A DNA stretch of 64,000 nucleotides from Paraclostridium sordellii (GCF_000953675.1 NZ_LN679998.1:1201911-1265910), one strand, 5' to 3'; numbered from the stretch's first letter, positions 10,164 through 20,119 are shown. The notes: a model not told the origin generated them from the sequence alone. Numbers and translations are program-made.

Positions 10164-11540
10164 TTATTTTAATATAAATTTAGCTAATAAGACTATTATA
10201 GGTAAGGAAATCATAGTTCTTACTAGAAATACTAAAAATAAGTCCTTTAAATTAAGTGGTATGTCAGACTTAAGTATAACAGCTCCTGTTTCTGTTAAGT
10301 AAAGGAGTTGAGTTATAGATAAAGCACCTATTATAAACTTAGTTAAAATATCAAAAGTATCCCCTGATACCATTATAGAAGGTAAAAACATATCTGCAAA
10401 TCCGACTAAAACAGCAGGAGCGGCTTCTATAGCATTAGGAACCTGTAACAGCTTTAGTACAAATACTATAGGGAATGAAATCCAATTAAAGAATGGTGTA
10501 AACTCCGCAACCATAAGAGCTAAAGTCCCCCAGGCCATAACTAATGGAAGTAATGCTAAGTACATATCTATTACAGTTTTAAATCCATTTTTTAATATTG
10601 TATTTAAAGATGGAGCATTTTCTGCTCTACATAAAGCTTTACCTAATGCAAATTCAAATAAATTTTCTCCATCAGGGATAATATCTTCTTTAAGGTGGTC
10701 AACATCATTATAAGTTTTATCCTTAATATGTGCTAAAGGATATACACGAGGCATTATTATTGCACAAGCAAGTGATGCAACGCAAACTGTACCATAAAAA
10801 GGAACAAATAAATTCATTAAACCTAACTGGTCAGCTATTACAGTTGAGAAAGGTAATGAAACTAAAGAGAAGCAAACTGATATTATACAAGCTTCTCTTG
10901 CTGTATAAAATCCTTGTTTATATTGTGTATTAGTTATCATTATACCTAGAGTTCCATCTCCCAACCAAGATGATATTGCATCAACAGCAGAACGACCTGG
11001 AACTTTAAATATCTTATACATAAATTTAGAGATTAAAGTACCTACAAAATCCATAAGTCCAAAATCAACAACTAAAGGTAATAAAAATCCAGAAACAAGA
11101 AATATTGCTAATAAGCTAGGTAAAACACCTAAAATTGTTTGACCAGTAACCTCAGATCTAATAAAAGTAGGACCAAAGTTTAAAACAGTCATAGAGATAA
11201 ATATTGCACCTAATATTCTAAAAACTAACCAAAATAAAGGTACGTCTAAAACACTTTTTAAAAATTCATTTTTTATATTTATAAACTTACTTAAAATAGA
11301 TAAAATAGCTGAAGTCACAATTACTACAAGAGCTATATGATTTAAATAATTAGCAAAAGAAATTTTCAAAATTTCTGCTAAAAAGCCAATTCCTATATTT
11401 ATTGATGATATACCTTCAACTGGAATAAATTTACCATAAGGTAAAGGAATAACAAATAGAAGCAATCCTATTAAAGAAGGAATTAAAAATTTAAAAAAAC
11501 TACTTGATTTATTTTGAATAAAATTAATATCTTTTTCCAT
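10164..11540 (-). CDS. YjiH-family transporter, probably for arginine or a related amino acid
   Basis: 458-residue integral membrane protein with about ten membrane segments and the nucleoside-recognition (Gate) type core of the YjiH family. Substrates of YjiH proteins are largely undefined. Its leader carries a T-box whose specifier triplet reads AGA (Arg), so expression should rise when tRNA-Arg is uncharged. That makes an arginine or arginine-precursor transporter the most economical reading (inference). ATG at 11540 follows AAAGGAGAT. Monocistronic, ended by the hairpin at 10136-10155. Confidence 0.82.
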   Translation of the reverse strand: MEKDINFIQNKSSSFFKFLIPSLIGLLLFVIPLPYGKFIPVEGISSINIGIGFLAEILKISFANYLNHIALVVIVTSAILSILSKFINIKNEFLKSVLDVPLFWLVFRILGAIFISMTVLNFGPTFIRSEVTGQTILGVLPSLLAIFLVSGFLLPLVVDFGLMDFVGTLISKFMYKIFKVPGRSAVDAISSWLGDGTLGIMITNTQYKQGFYTAREACIISVCFSLVSLPFSTVIADQLGLMNLFVPFYGTVCVASLACAIIMPRVYPLAHIKDKTYNDVDHLKEDIIPDGENLFEFALGKALCRAENAPSLNTILKNGFKTVIDMYLALLPLVMAWGTLALMVAEFTPFFNWISFPIVFVLKLLQVPNAIEAAPAVLVGFADMFLPSIMVSGDTFDILTKFIIGALSITQLLYLTETGAVILKSDIPLNLKDLFLVFLVRTMISLPIIVLLAKFILK

Positions 11541-11605
11541 AAAACAATATCTCCTTTAAATGAAATTAAAATAATTTATATAAATGCATTTATATTTTAA
11601 AATTA

Positions 11606-11854
11606 AAAAAGTCCCTTGGCTAAAAGCCAAGAGACGAAAAATTTCCGCGGTACCACTCTGGTTGATAGAATTAAATTTTAATCCTATCCACTTAATCTCT
11701 TAAGGCGAGAAAACCTATAGTCATACTTAGTTTCAAACTATATTCTCCAAAGCTCTCTTCACTTAAATTTCAATGCTAAGCTTCCACCATCCTTAGCTCT
11801 CTATAAAATTCATTTAAGTTACTCTCTTTTTCACTGAATTTAAAATATTTAATT
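11606..11854 (-). promoter_or_regulatory. T-box leader, probably arginine-specific, upstream of yjiH-family gene
   Basis: Read on the minus strand it contains the AGAGTA motif, distal loop GGATGGTGGAAG, antiterminator core AGAGTGGTACCGCGG (about 11644-11660) and a GTCTCTTGGC/GCCAAGGGAC terminator with T-run (11606-11634). Aligned position by position with the asnS leader in this window (GAAG-specifier-purine-4 nt-GGAG), the specifier is AGA at 11756-11754, and the following CTTT pairs with AAAG upstream of AGAGTA, as expected. AGC (Ser), shifted by two bases, is the main alternative. Confidence 0.88.
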
Positions 11855-11860
11855 TACTTT

Positions 11861-11889
11861 ATGGTAATAAAAAAAATCAATATTGTCAA
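11861..11889 (-). promoter_or_regulatory. promoter of the yjiH T-box transcript
   Basis: On the minus strand: TTGACA (11889-11884), 17-nt spacer, TACCAT (11866-11861). The start falls about 5-7 nt before the leader. Confidence 0.7.
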
Positions 11890-11999
11890 TAAAAATTAAA
11901 AAATAATTTCAAAATTTAAAAAATTAAAGAAGAATGAATTTTAAAAATTTACTTAGCATATTATATATAGTAATTATCATACATTGGGGGAGGATTAAT

Positions 12000-12554
12000 T
12001 TGAGTAATATTGAAAATATAAATGGGACTGTATATATTAATGAAATACAAAAACTAAAAGAAACTGAGTATTATTTAAGAAAAAAGAGAAGTGAAGAACA
12101 TAAGAAAAATTTAGATTTAAATAATTTTAAATATCAAACTATTACAAGTGATTTAGGTTATAAAATTGATATCCCACTGCATTTTGAAAAAAAAGAAACT
12201 GTAAATGATAAATGCTTTGACACTATATTTTTAGAAAAAGACAAAGAATATAATTTATATAATATAAAAACTCAAGGATTTTTCATAGAAATTCCAGGAG
12301 AATGTGTGAGTTTGATATCTATTGAATCCATTTTAAAACATATGACAAATATAGAAGAAACCATAGATTATGAAAATGAAAATGTAAGTGGGAAACTTGT
12401 AAAAACGAAACCTTCAAATGGAATAAAAGATTATATTTTAATTACAAAAGTAGAAAGGGGAATATATGAATTAAAAGTTTCAGTAGATGAATTTTTAAAA
12501 GAAGATTATGAAAAGGTAGCTTTAAACATAATTAACAGTTTTAAAAAAATATAA
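12000..12554 (+). CDS. unknown protein
   Basis: About 184 residues from TTG 12000, which is preceded by the very strong site GGGGGAGG (11986-11993). An in-frame ATG at 11934 would add a hydrophobic leader but has only a weak AAGAAG site, so the cytoplasmic version is preferred. The protein has a Lys/Glu-rich N-terminal helix (KETEYYLRKKRSEEHKK), then a mixed alpha/beta part with SDLGYKIDIPLHF and a C-terminal helix. No family was recognised. Flanked by the yjiH leader (divergent) and the ABC-F gene (convergent). Confidence 0.65.
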   Translation: MSNIENINGTVYINEIQKLKETEYYLRKKRSEEHKKNLDLNNFKYQTITSDLGYKIDIPLHFEKKETVNDKCFDTIFLEKDKEYNLYNIKTQGFFIEIPGECVSLISIESILKHMTNIEETIDYENENVSGKLVKTKPSNGIKDYILITKVERGIYELKVSVDEFLKEDYEKVALNIINSFKKI

Positions 12555-12557
12555 AAA

Positions 12558-12590
12558 ATATGGCACCTTAAAATATAGGTGCCAATTTCT
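12558..12590. terminator. bidirectional terminator
   Basis: TGGCACCT (12561-12568) / AGGTGCCA (12577-12584). A/T-rich tails on both sides suit the convergent genes ending at 12554 and 12595. Confidence 0.75.
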
Positions 12591-12594
12591 TATA

Positions 12595-14505
12595 TTAATT
12601 ATTTTTTGATTTTTCAATTTCCTCAGCTAAATTATTTAGATATTCCCATCTTTCATACTTGTATTCTAATTCATTTTCAAGTTTACTTTTTTCATTAAGC
12701 ATTTCTTGCAATTTTGTGAAATCACTTGAATATTTATCCAGGTTATCATCGATATCTTTTATTTTAGATTCTAATAAAGAAATATCATCATCTATGCTAT
12801 CAAATTCTCTTTGTTCATTAAAGCTAAACTTAAGTTTTTTATTGTTTTTAGGCTTTTCTTTTTTTACATTTTCCTTAGGCATTTTAACTTCAACAGTATC
12901 ATCAAAATATTGAGATTCTTTAAATATTAGATAATCACTATAGTTACCTGTATATATATTAATTTTACCTAATCCTTCGTATGCAAATATTTTATTACAA
13001 ATTCTATCTAAAAAATATCTATCATGAGAAACACATATTACAACACCTGGGAACTCATCTAAGTAATCTTCTAATCTATTTAGAGTTTCTATATCTAGAT
13101 CATTTGTAGGTTCATCTAAAAGGAGTACATTAGGTGCGCTCATTAAAGTTCTAAGTAGATGAAGTCTACGACGTTCACCACCAGATAACTTTCTAATTTG
13201 TGTGTACTGCATAGTTCCATCAAATAAAAATCTTTCACACAACTGAGATGCTGTTATTTTTTGACCATCATAAGTTTCAATATGATCACTCACTTCTTTG
13301 ATATAATCAATTGAACGCATATCAAGATCCATATGAGAGTCATCTTGAGAGAAACAACCTATTTTTACAGTTTCACCAATTTCTACATGTCCACTATCTG
13401 GACTTAACTTACCATTAATTATATTTATTAGAGTAGATTTACCCATTCCATTTTTACCAATTATACCGATTCTATCTGTTCTAGTAACCGCATACTCTAA
13501 ATCATCTATAACTTTTTTATCATTGAATGATTTTGATATACTGTATATTTCTATAATTTTTTTACCTAGTCTGCTAGATGCAGTAGTAATTTCTAAGTTT
13601 TCTTTAGAAGCATCAGTTTTATTATTTACAAGTTCATCAAATCTTTGAAGCCTAGCTTTTTGTTTTGTAGTACGGGCACGAGCTCCACGTCTTACCCAAG
13701 CTAGTTCAGTTTTTATTAAATTTTGTCTTTTTTGTTCCATACTAGATTCTAATTCAAGTCTTTCCATTTTCTTTTCAAGAAATATTGAATAATTTCCTTC
13801 ATAACTAAATAATTTACCTTTATCTAGTTCTATTATTCTATTAGTAACTCTATCTAAGAAATATCTATCGTGAGTTATCATAAGAAGTGATAAATTCTTA
13901 TTATTTAAATATTCCTCTAACCAGTCAATTGTATCATTGTCTAAATGGTTTGTAGGCTCATCAAGAATTAAAAGCTCACAGGGAGTTATAAGTGCAGATG
14001 CAAGAGAAATTCTTTTTCTTTGCCCTCCTGATAATTCACCTACTTTTTGTGAGAAGTTTGTAACTCCGAGCTTTGTTAAAACTGATTTTGCTTCACTTTC
14101 TAAGTCCCAAAGATTAAGTGCATCTATTTTTTCTTGAAGTTTTAATAATTCGCTATTTAAGTTTTCTTCATAGTTTAAACTCAATCTATCTAATGTATTT
14201 TGATAGTCACGAAGGATTTTCATTTCATTAGATGTTCCTTTAAACACTTGTTCTAAAACAGTTGCATTTTCATCATAATAAGGATTTTGAGGAAGATATT
14301 CTATCCTTACTTTATTAGGTTTAGTTATAGTACCGCCATCGGGTTCTTCAACACCTGCAATTATTTTAAGTAGAGTAGATTTACCAGTTCCATTAACACC
14401 GATAAGTCCTATTTTTTCACCTTCATTTATTCCTAATGATATATTATTAACTAGTACTTTTTCTGAGTAACTTTTTGTTATATTTTCTAATGATATTAAA
14501 TTCAT
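12595..14505 (-). CDS. ABC-F family ATPase, Uup-like
   Basis: 636 residues with two ATP-binding cassettes in tandem and no membrane segments. Walker A motifs are GVNGTGKST (about 36-44) and GKNGMGKST, signatures LSGGQRKR and LSGGERRR, Walker B motifs LILDEPTNHLD and LLLDEPTNDLD. After the second cassette comes a Lys/Glu-rich C-terminal coiled coil (about 540-636), the layout and length of Uup. ABC-F proteins act on the ribosome as translation factors or antibiotic-protection proteins; Uup also affects transposon excision in E. coli. A housekeeping role is more likely here than drug resistance, but sequence alone does not decide it. Confidence 0.9.
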   Translation of the reverse strand: MNLISLENITKSYSEKVLVNNISLGINEGEKIGLIGVNGTGKSTLLKIIAGVEEPDGGTITKPNKVRIEYLPQNPYYDENATVLEQVFKGTSNEMKILRDYQNTLDRLSLNYEENLNSELLKLQEKIDALNLWDLESEAKSVLTKLGVTNFSQKVGELSGGQRKRISLASALITPCELLILDEPTNHLDNDTIDWLEEYLNNKNLSLLMITHDRYFLDRVTNRIIELDKGKLFSYEGNYSIFLEKKMERLELESSMEQKRQNLIKTELAWVRRGARARTTKQKARLQRFDELVNNKTDASKENLEITTASSRLGKKIIEIYSISKSFNDKKVIDDLEYAVTRTDRIGIIGKNGMGKSTLINIINGKLSPDSGHVEIGETVKIGCFSQDDSHMDLDMRSIDYIKEVSDHIETYDGQKITASQLCERFLFDGTMQYTQIRKLSGGERRRLHLLRTLMSAPNVLLLDEPTNDLDIETLNRLEDYLDEFPGVVICVSHDRYFLDRICNKIFAYEGLGKINIYTGNYSDYLIFKESQYFDDTVEVKMPKENVKKEKPKNNKKLKFSFNEQREFDSIDDDISLLESKIKDIDDNLDKYSSDFTKLQEMLNEKSKLENELEYKYERWEYLNNLAEEIEKSKNN

Positions 14506-14582
14506 GTTACCACCCTTACTATTATTTTAATTTACCTAAATTATTATAACAGTTTTAATAGTAACTTTGTAATTATTTATCA

Positions 14583-14617
14583 AATAAAAACAAGATGTAA
14601 CTTTAAAAGAAACATCT
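14583..14617 (-). terminator. terminator of the 98-residue gene
   Basis: AAGATGT / ACATCTT arms (about 14592-14617). On the minus strand they are followed by GTTTTTATTTG. Confidence 0.6.
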
Positions 14618-14913
14618 TATTTTTTTATGATTTTTTTAACTTTTTTTCTTTTTATGTAAGTTCTATCAAATGTATCTATGATTTCTGTATCTATGTTGTT
14701 TTTATTTTTTTCAAGTTTTGATTTACATAAGATTCTAATTTCAGATGCTAAAGAAAGCTCTTCTCCCAAAGCAATTAAAAATGAGCCTAGTATACCTAAA
14801 TCTTCATCATCCTCTATTTCCTGAGAAAGAAGTGAAGCAAAAATTGCAACTAAAACCATATATTGATTTGCTAATGCATTACAATTATCAAGGCATTGTG
14901 TTTTTCTAGACAT
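14617..14913 (-). CDS. small unknown protein
   Basis: 98 residues starting at ATG after AAGGAGG. The N-terminal half has two cysteines (CLDNC) and a hydrophobic helix (QYMVLVAIFASLL) followed by an acidic turn (EIEDDEDLG) and a second helix. The C-terminal end is strongly basic (YIKRKKVKKIIKK). The helix-acidic turn-helix pattern suggests a small helical bundle rather than a membrane protein. Family not recognised. Sits between the Uup-like gene and the divergent lipid kinase. Confidence 0.7.
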   Translation of the reverse strand: MSRKTQCLDNCNALANQYMVLVAIFASLLSQEIEDDEDLGILGSFLIALGEELSLASEIRILCKSKLEKNKNNIDTEIIDTFDRTYIKRKKVKKIIKK

Positions 14914-15103
14914 AAAACCTCCTTATAAATATATAATTATAATATGAGTATAAATTATAAAAGTGACTAATAAATTTATTTAACAAAATTAAGGTTAATA
15001 TAGAATAAGACGGATAAATATATAATATATTTGATTATAAATAAACATAATATTAAAATATAAATAAGTCTTAAAACATACATTTTGAAAAGTGGTGATA
15101 TAA

Positions 15104-15985
15104 ATGAAAAAAATTAAGTTTATATATAATCCAAACTCTGGTGATAAAAAAATAGTTTATAAACTAGATAATATAATTTCTAAGTTCCAAAATAACGGAT
15201 ATACTGTAGTTCCATATAGACTATCAAAAGAAAGTAATATAGAAAATGGGCTAGAGGATATAAATGAAGATTATGAATATATTTTAATTGCTGGAGGAGA
15301 TGGTAGCGTAGATAGATTGGTAAATCATATGAAAAAAAATAATATAGATTTACCAATAGCAATACTTCCAACGGGAACGGCAAATGATTTTGCTAATGTA
15401 CTCAACATACCATTAGATATTGAAGAAGCAATAGATAAAATAATAAAATCAAAACCTAAAGATATTGATTTGGGAATAATAAATGATGATTATTTTGTAA
15501 ATATAGCAAGTACGGGAATGTTTACTGATGTATCACAAAGAGTAGATGAAAACTGGAAAAATTCTATAGGAAGAGTATCATATATTATAAAGGGATTAGA
15601 AGATGCACTTCATCTTAGAAAGTTTAATATTACTGTAAAATCAAAAGAGTTAAAATATGAAGGGGATATGTATCTTATACTAATTTTAAATGGAAGAACT
15701 GCAGGTAATATAAGTTTAGCCCATTATGCAATGTTAGATGATGGATATTTAGATGTTATAATTTTTAAAGCTATGCCAATACAAAAAACAATTCCATTAT
15801 TACTAGATATAATTAAAGGAGCACCTATAGATAAATACAATGAAATTATATATTTTAAGACAGATGAACTATACATAGAATGTGAAGAAAATATAGTAAC
15901 TGATATAGATGGAGAAAGAGGCCCAGAATTTCCTCTTCATATAAAATGTGATAAACAAGGTGTTCAAATATTAGGAATTAAATAA
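15104..15985 (+). CDS. diacylglycerol kinase-like lipid kinase (YegS/BmrU family)
   Basis: 293 residues. The N-terminal phosphate-binding fold starts FIYNPNSGDKK, the nucleotide-binding motif GGDGS is at 64-68, and LPTGTANDFAN follows near residue 87. This is the standard DAGK_cat signature, and the C-terminal beta-rich lipid-binding half is complete. It should phosphorylate diacylglycerol or a related lipid with ATP at the inner membrane face. Start ATG follows AAGTGGTG. Single gene ended by a strong hairpin. Confidence 0.9.
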   Translation: MKKIKFIYNPNSGDKKIVYKLDNIISKFQNNGYTVVPYRLSKESNIENGLEDINEDYEYILIAGGDGSVDRLVNHMKKNNIDLPIAILPTGTANDFANVLNIPLDIEEAIDKIIKSKPKDIDLGIINDDYFVNIASTGMFTDVSQRVDENWKNSIGRVSYIIKGLEDALHLRKFNITVKSKELKYEGDMYLILILNGRTAGNISLAHYAMLDDGYLDVIIFKAMPIQKTIPLLLDIIKGAPIDKYNEIIYFKTDELYIECEENIVTDIDGERGPEFPLHIKCDKQGVQILGIK

Positions 15986-15986
15986 A

Positions 15987-16030
15987 TAAACTAAAATCCA
16001 CATTGATAAAAATGTGGATTTTAGTTTATA
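15987..16030 (+). terminator. terminator after lipid kinase
   Basis: Perfect 18-bp arms (15987-16004 and 16011-16028) with a 6-nt loop. Confidence 0.8.
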
Positions 16031-16072
16031 CTTGAAATATTAAAAGGATATTTTATACATAAGGAGAGTTAT

Positions 16073-17278
16073 ATGGAAAAGCTATATTACAAAGATCAAT
16101 ATATAAAAGAATTTACTGCAGAAATAGTAGATATAAAAGAAAAAGATTCAAAGTTTTATGTAGAGTTAGATAAAACAGCATTTTTTCCAGGAGGAGGAGG
16201 TCAGTTTTGTGATACTGGAAAAATAGATAATCACGATGTTATAGATGTTTGTGAGGAAAATGGAACTATATATCATATAACAACTACAAAACCTATAAAA
16301 ATACATAAAGTCAAGTGTTTAATAGATTGGGAAAAAAGAGAAGATGGAATGAATCAACATTTTGGACAACATGTACTTTCAGGTTGCTTTTTTAAACTAT
16401 TTAATGCAAATACTGTAGGTTTTCATTTAGGAAGAGAGTTCAGTACAGTAGATATAAACGGATTTCTTACAGAAGAACAAATAAGAAAAGCTGAAGAATA
16501 TGCAAATGAGATTATAAAAAATGATATAGAAGTTGAATTTTTAACTCCAGAGAGAAAACAACTTAAAAAATTAGGTCTAAGAAGAGATTTACCTAATACA
16601 AATGAACAAATAAGAGTTGTAAAAATAGGTGATTTAGATATAAATGCATGTTGTGGAGTTCATCCAAAATCAACTTTATCTCTTAGAATGATAAAAATTA
16701 AAAAATATGAAAAATGTAGAAATGCAACAAGAATAGAATTTTTAGCAGGAAAAAGAGCAGTTGATGATAGCTTAAAAAATGACAGATACTTAATTGAAAT
16801 TTGCAGATATTTAAGTTCTACTGAAAAAGAAGCTATAAGTGGAATAAAAAGTTTACATAATAAATTAGAAGAAATAATGCATACAAATAAAAAATTAGAA
16901 GAAAAAATATCAAAATATCAGATAAAAGAAATGATAGAAGAAGCTGATAAAATAGGAGAAATATCATTAATTAAGAAAATATATGAAAATGAAAATGTAA
17001 AATATATTTCAAAAATGGCTTCTAAGCTAGTAGAATTAGATAATGTAGTAGCATTAATAGCATTAAAAAATGATGATAAGTCAAATTTTGTATTTGCATC
17101 ATCAAAAAATATTAGTAATTTAAATATGAGTGAACTTATAAAAGATGCTATAACTTTAGTAGATGGACGCGGCGGAGGAAGTCAATTTTTAGCACAAGGT
17201 GGAGGAAAAGATAATGGCAACATTGAATCCTTGTTAAACTATGCACAAATGAAAATTGAAAGAACTTTAAATAAATAA
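16073..17278 (+). CDS. alanyl-tRNA editing protein, AlaX type
   Basis: 401 residues. Metal-binding editing motifs are HxxxH (H96, H100 in NQHFGQHVLSG) and CxxxH (C193, H197 in ACCGVHPKS), as in the AlaRS editing domain. A coiled coil follows (about 265-310), then a DHHA1-like C-terminal domain with VDGRGGGSQFLAQGGG. The long AlaX forms hydrolyse Ser-tRNA-Ala or Gly-tRNA-Ala in trans. There is no aminoacylation domain, so this is not a truncated AlaRS. Start ATG after AAGGAG. Confidence 0.9.
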   Translation: MEKLYYKDQYIKEFTAEIVDIKEKDSKFYVELDKTAFFPGGGGQFCDTGKIDNHDVIDVCEENGTIYHITTTKPIKIHKVKCLIDWEKREDGMNQHFGQHVLSGCFFKLFNANTVGFHLGREFSTVDINGFLTEEQIRKAEEYANEIIKNDIEVEFLTPERKQLKKLGLRRDLPNTNEQIRVVKIGDLDINACCGVHPKSTLSLRMIKIKKYEKCRNATRIEFLAGKRAVDDSLKNDRYLIEICRYLSSTEKEAISGIKSLHNKLEEIMHTNKKLEEKISKYQIKEMIEEADKIGEISLIKKIYENENVKYISKMASKLVELDNVVALIALKNDDKSNFVFASSKNISNLNMSELIKDAITLVDGRGGGSQFLAQGGGKDNGNIESLLNYAQMKIERTLNK

Positions 17279-17289
17279 TCTTTAAAAAT

Positions 17290-17316
17290 AATAGAGTAGG
17301 AAAATCCTACTCTATT
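17290..17316. terminator. bidirectional terminator
   Basis: AATAGAGTAGGA (17290-17301) / TCCTACTCTATT (17305-17316). The stop and last codons of the minus-strand regulator lie inside it. Confidence 0.8.
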
Positions 17317-17960
17317 AAAATATTTCTAAGCTTTTGAATATCTAGTAATTTAACATAATCATTAGTGTAGTCAATTAAGTTATCATTTTTCATATTAATA
17401 AATTCTCTAGATAAAGAGGGTCTAGGAACACCTAGGTTTTCTGCTAATTTTGTTTTAGTTTTAGGCATTTTTATAAATTTTGTTTTTTGTAAGTCGTACT
17501 CATCTAGCAAGAAACTTGTGATTTTTTGTCTAATACTAACAAAAGATACATTTTTTACAGCTTTGTTAAGTTCAATAATCTTATTTGTTATATCATTTAA
17601 AAAGGAAACTAAAACATCTTTATTATTAGAGCAAAAATCTATAAAATCATATTTATTTATGAACATAATTTCGCTCTTTGAGTTTGAAATAACAGTAGCC
17701 GGATATACATTTACATCAGAAAATGTAATAACTTCTCCAAATAAGTTTCCTCTAGTAAACGATGATATTAAAATAACTTTATCACCAGGTAAAATTCTTT
17801 TAATATCTACACCTCCATCAAGAATTAACCCTATAGAAGTACACGAATGACCTTCAAGAGCTATAATATCTTCCTTATCAAATTTTTTTACTATGTATTT
17901 AGCACCATTAAATAAATTTAAAATTTCTTGTTTTGTCAAATTTCTAAACATATTTTTCAC
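17307..17960 (-). CDS. Crp/Fnr-family transcription regulator
   Basis: 217 residues. The N-terminal cyclic-nucleotide-binding-like beta barrel (about 15-125) contains [11 protein letters not shown] long dimer helix and a C-terminal winged helix follow, with recognition segment [17 protein letters not shown] near 170-187. There is no N-terminal Cys cluster, so it is not an FNR-type iron-sulfur oxygen sensor; the ligand is unknown. It is transcribed away from the methylmalonyl-CoA operon across a 477-bp gap, so that operon is its obvious candidate target (inference). Start ATG follows AAGGTG. Confidence 0.88.
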   Translation of the reverse strand: MKNMFRNLTKQEILNLFNGAKYIVKKFDKEDIIALEGHSCTSIGLILDGGVDIKRILPGDKVILISSFTRGNLFGEVITFSDVNVYPATVISNSKSEIMFINKYDFIDFCSNNKDVLVSFLNDITNKIIELNKAVKNVSFVSIRQKITSFLLDEYDLQKTKFIKMPKTKTKLAENLGVPRPSLSREFINMKNDNLIDYTNDYVKLLDIQKLRNILIE

Positions 17961-18437
17961 CTTATAATTTTCTTGTTCTAAACATATTCTATATCAAATC
18001 AATAATTCCATTCAATTTAATATGTATTAGATTATATCATATACTTATAAGTAATATCAAAGGTCTCTATAATAATATATTGAAAGCAACAAATTAATAT
18101 ATAAATATTTAATATAAAGACTATAAAATTTTAATATGGAAAATAAATTTTGAAAACTAATGAAAAAAATTTATATTTTATTGCATGAACTATGTACAAT
18201 CTTACTTAAACTTTTATCTTAAAGTGTATTTATCAATAGATAAAATATCAATAAATATAAAACATGAAATTTGAAATTTAGAAAATTTCAAATTTTTATA
18301 TTTATCAAAATCATGAAATTAAGGTGGAGTAAAAACGATTGCAAAAAGTATACTATATATGTAATAATTTTAGTGAAGGGACATTTTAAAAGGGTAATTT
18401 GAGATTTTAATTTTGTAAATATATAGGGGGATTTCAT
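17961..18437. other. 477-bp intergenic region, regulator / methylmalonyl-CoA operon
   Basis: No gene is visible. It holds a perfect 12-bp dyad TACTTATAAGTA (18042-18053), two TATCAATA repeats (about 18231 and 18246), and a hairpin of perfect 13-bp arms (18267-18279, 18283-18295) followed by a T-run. An AT-rich stretch with promoter-like TTGCAA and TATACT follows near 18340. A long leader or attenuator and regulator sites are plausible; none is proven. Confidence 0.5.
18265..18300 (+). promoter_or_regulatory. hairpin in the methylmalonyl-CoA operon leader region
   Basis: AAATTTGAAATTT and AAATTTCAAATTT arms with an AGA loop and a T-rich tail. It is composed only of A/T apart from one G-C pair, so it is weak as a terminator; it could be an attenuator or an operator dyad. 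Confidence 0.4.
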
Positions 18438-20108
18438 ATGACAAATAACAAAGAGCAAATTCAATCTGGATTTTCAAAGTGGGAAGAAAGTAAAGTGAAC
18501 AAATCTATTTCAAGGTTTCCAGAAAGAAAAGAAAAATTTGAATTTGACACAGGTCAAGAAATGAAAAGGTTATATACACCATTAGATGTTGAACTTGATT
18601 ATGAAAATGATTTAGGTTATCCAGGACAATATCCTTTTACAAGAGGTGTTCAGCCTACTATGTATAGAGGAAAATTTTGGACTATGAGGATGTATGCAGG
18701 TTTTGCAACAGCTGAAGAGTCAAACAAAAGATATAAATATTTAATAGATCAAGGTTCCATGGGGCTTTCTGTTGCATTTGACCTTCCAACTCAAATGGGA
18801 TATGACTCGGATGATTCAATAGCAGAAGGAGAAGTAGGTAAGGTTGGAGTTTGTATAGATTCCTTAGCGGATATGGAAATATTATTTGATGGAATACCAT
18901 TAGATAAAGTATCCACATCAATGACTATAAATGCACCAGCATCTGTACTTTTAGCAATGTATATAGCTGTTGCAGAAAAACAGGGTGTATCACCTGATAA
19001 ATTAAGAGGGACTATACAAAATGATATATTAAAAGAATACGTAGCAAGAGGAACATACATATTTCCAGTAAAACCATCCATGAGATTAATTACTGATATA
19101 TTTGAATATTGTTCAAAAGAAGTTCCTAAATGGAACACTATAAGTATATCAGGTTACCATATAAGAGAAGCAGGAGCTAATGCTGTTCAAGAAGTTGCAT
19201 TTACATTAGCAGATGGAATAGCTTATGTTAATGCTGCAATAGAAGCAGGATTAAATGTTGATGATTTTGCACCAAGACTATCGTTTTTCTTTAATGCGCA
19301 TAATAACTTACTAGAAGAGGTTTCAAAGTTTAGAGCAGCAAGAAGAATATGGGCAAAAGTTATGAAAGAAAGATTTAAAGCAACTAATCCAAAGTCATGG
19401 GCTCTTAAATTCCATACTCAAACAGCAGGTTGTACATTGACAGCTCAACAACCCGAAAATAATATCGTCAGAGTCGCAATTCAAACACTAGCAGCAGTAC
19501 TTGGAGGTACTCAATCACTACACACAAATTCAAAAGACGAAGCACTAGCACTTCCAACAGAAGATTCAGTAAGAGTAGCACTTAGAACACAACAAATAGT
19601 AGCACACGAAAGTGGTGTTGCAGATAGTATAGATCCATTAGCAGGTTCTTATTATGTAGAAAGTTTAACTAATCAAATAGAAGAAGAAGCTATAAGATTA
19701 ATAGAAAAAATAGATGAATTAGGTGGTGCACCACAAGCTATAGAAAAAGGATTTATACAACAAGAAATAATGGATAGTGCATATAGATATCAAAGAGAAA
19801 TTGAAGATAAAGATAGAATAATTGTTGGGGTTAATAAATTCCAAATAGAAGAAGAAGCTCCAAAAGGATTATTAAAAGTTGATCCTATGGTTGGAGAAAG
19901 ACAAAAAGAAAAGATAAATGAGTTAAAATCAATAAGAGATAATGAAAAAGTAAAAACATCTCTTGAAGCTTTAAGAAAAGCTTGTAATTCTAATGAAAAT
20001 CTAATGCCATATATACTAGATGCAGTTAGAGAATATGCTACATTAGGAGAAGTATGTGGAGTTATGAGAGAAGAATTTGGAGAATATAAACAAACAGTTA
20101 TGATATAG
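18438..20108 (+). CDS. methylmalonyl-CoA mutase, large catalytic subunit
   Basis: 556 residues, the TIM-barrel mutase domain without its cobalamin domain, which is the next gene. The signature [20 protein letters not shown] holds the substrate-binding Tyr (TMYRG, 74-78). It catalyses the B12-radical interconversion of succinyl-CoA and (R)-methylmalonyl-CoA. The split large/small arrangement is also seen in archaea and some Clostridia. ATG follows AGGGGG. First gene of an eight-gene operon with 11-35 nt gaps. Confidence 0.94.
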   Translation: MTNNKEQIQSGFSKWEESKVNKSISRFPERKEKFEFDTGQEMKRLYTPLDVELDYENDLGYPGQYPFTRGVQPTMYRGKFWTMRMYAGFATAEESNKRYKYLIDQGSMGLSVAFDLPTQMGYDSDDSIAEGEVGKVGVCIDSLADMEILFDGIPLDKVSTSMTINAPASVLLAMYIAVAEKQGVSPDKLRGTIQNDILKEYVARGTYIFPVKPSMRLITDIFEYCSKEVPKWNTISISGYHIREAGANAVQEVAFTLADGIAYVNAAIEAGLNVDDFAPRLSFFFNAHNNLLEEVSKFRAARRIWAKVMKERFKATNPKSWALKFHTQTAGCTLTAQQPENNIVRVAIQTLAAVLGGTQSLHTNSKDEALALPTEDSVRVALRTQQIVAHESGVADSIDPLAGSYYVESLTNQIEEEAIRLIEKIDELGGAPQAIEKGFIQQEIMDSAYRYQREIEDKDRIIVGVNKFQIEEEAPKGLLKVDPMVGERQKEKINELKSIRDNEKVKTSLEALRKACNSNENLMPYILDAVREYATLGEVCGVMREEFGEYKQTVMI

Positions 20109-20119
20109 GAGGATTTTAT

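Noticed and set aside
18318-18338. Sigma-54-like TGGAG...TTGCA before the mutase gene
   Set aside because: The gap between GG and GC is 13 bp and not the required 10.
18791-19138. 115-codon minus-strand frame inside the mutase gene
   Set aside because: Antisense shadow of a strongly conserved gene, no ribosome site.
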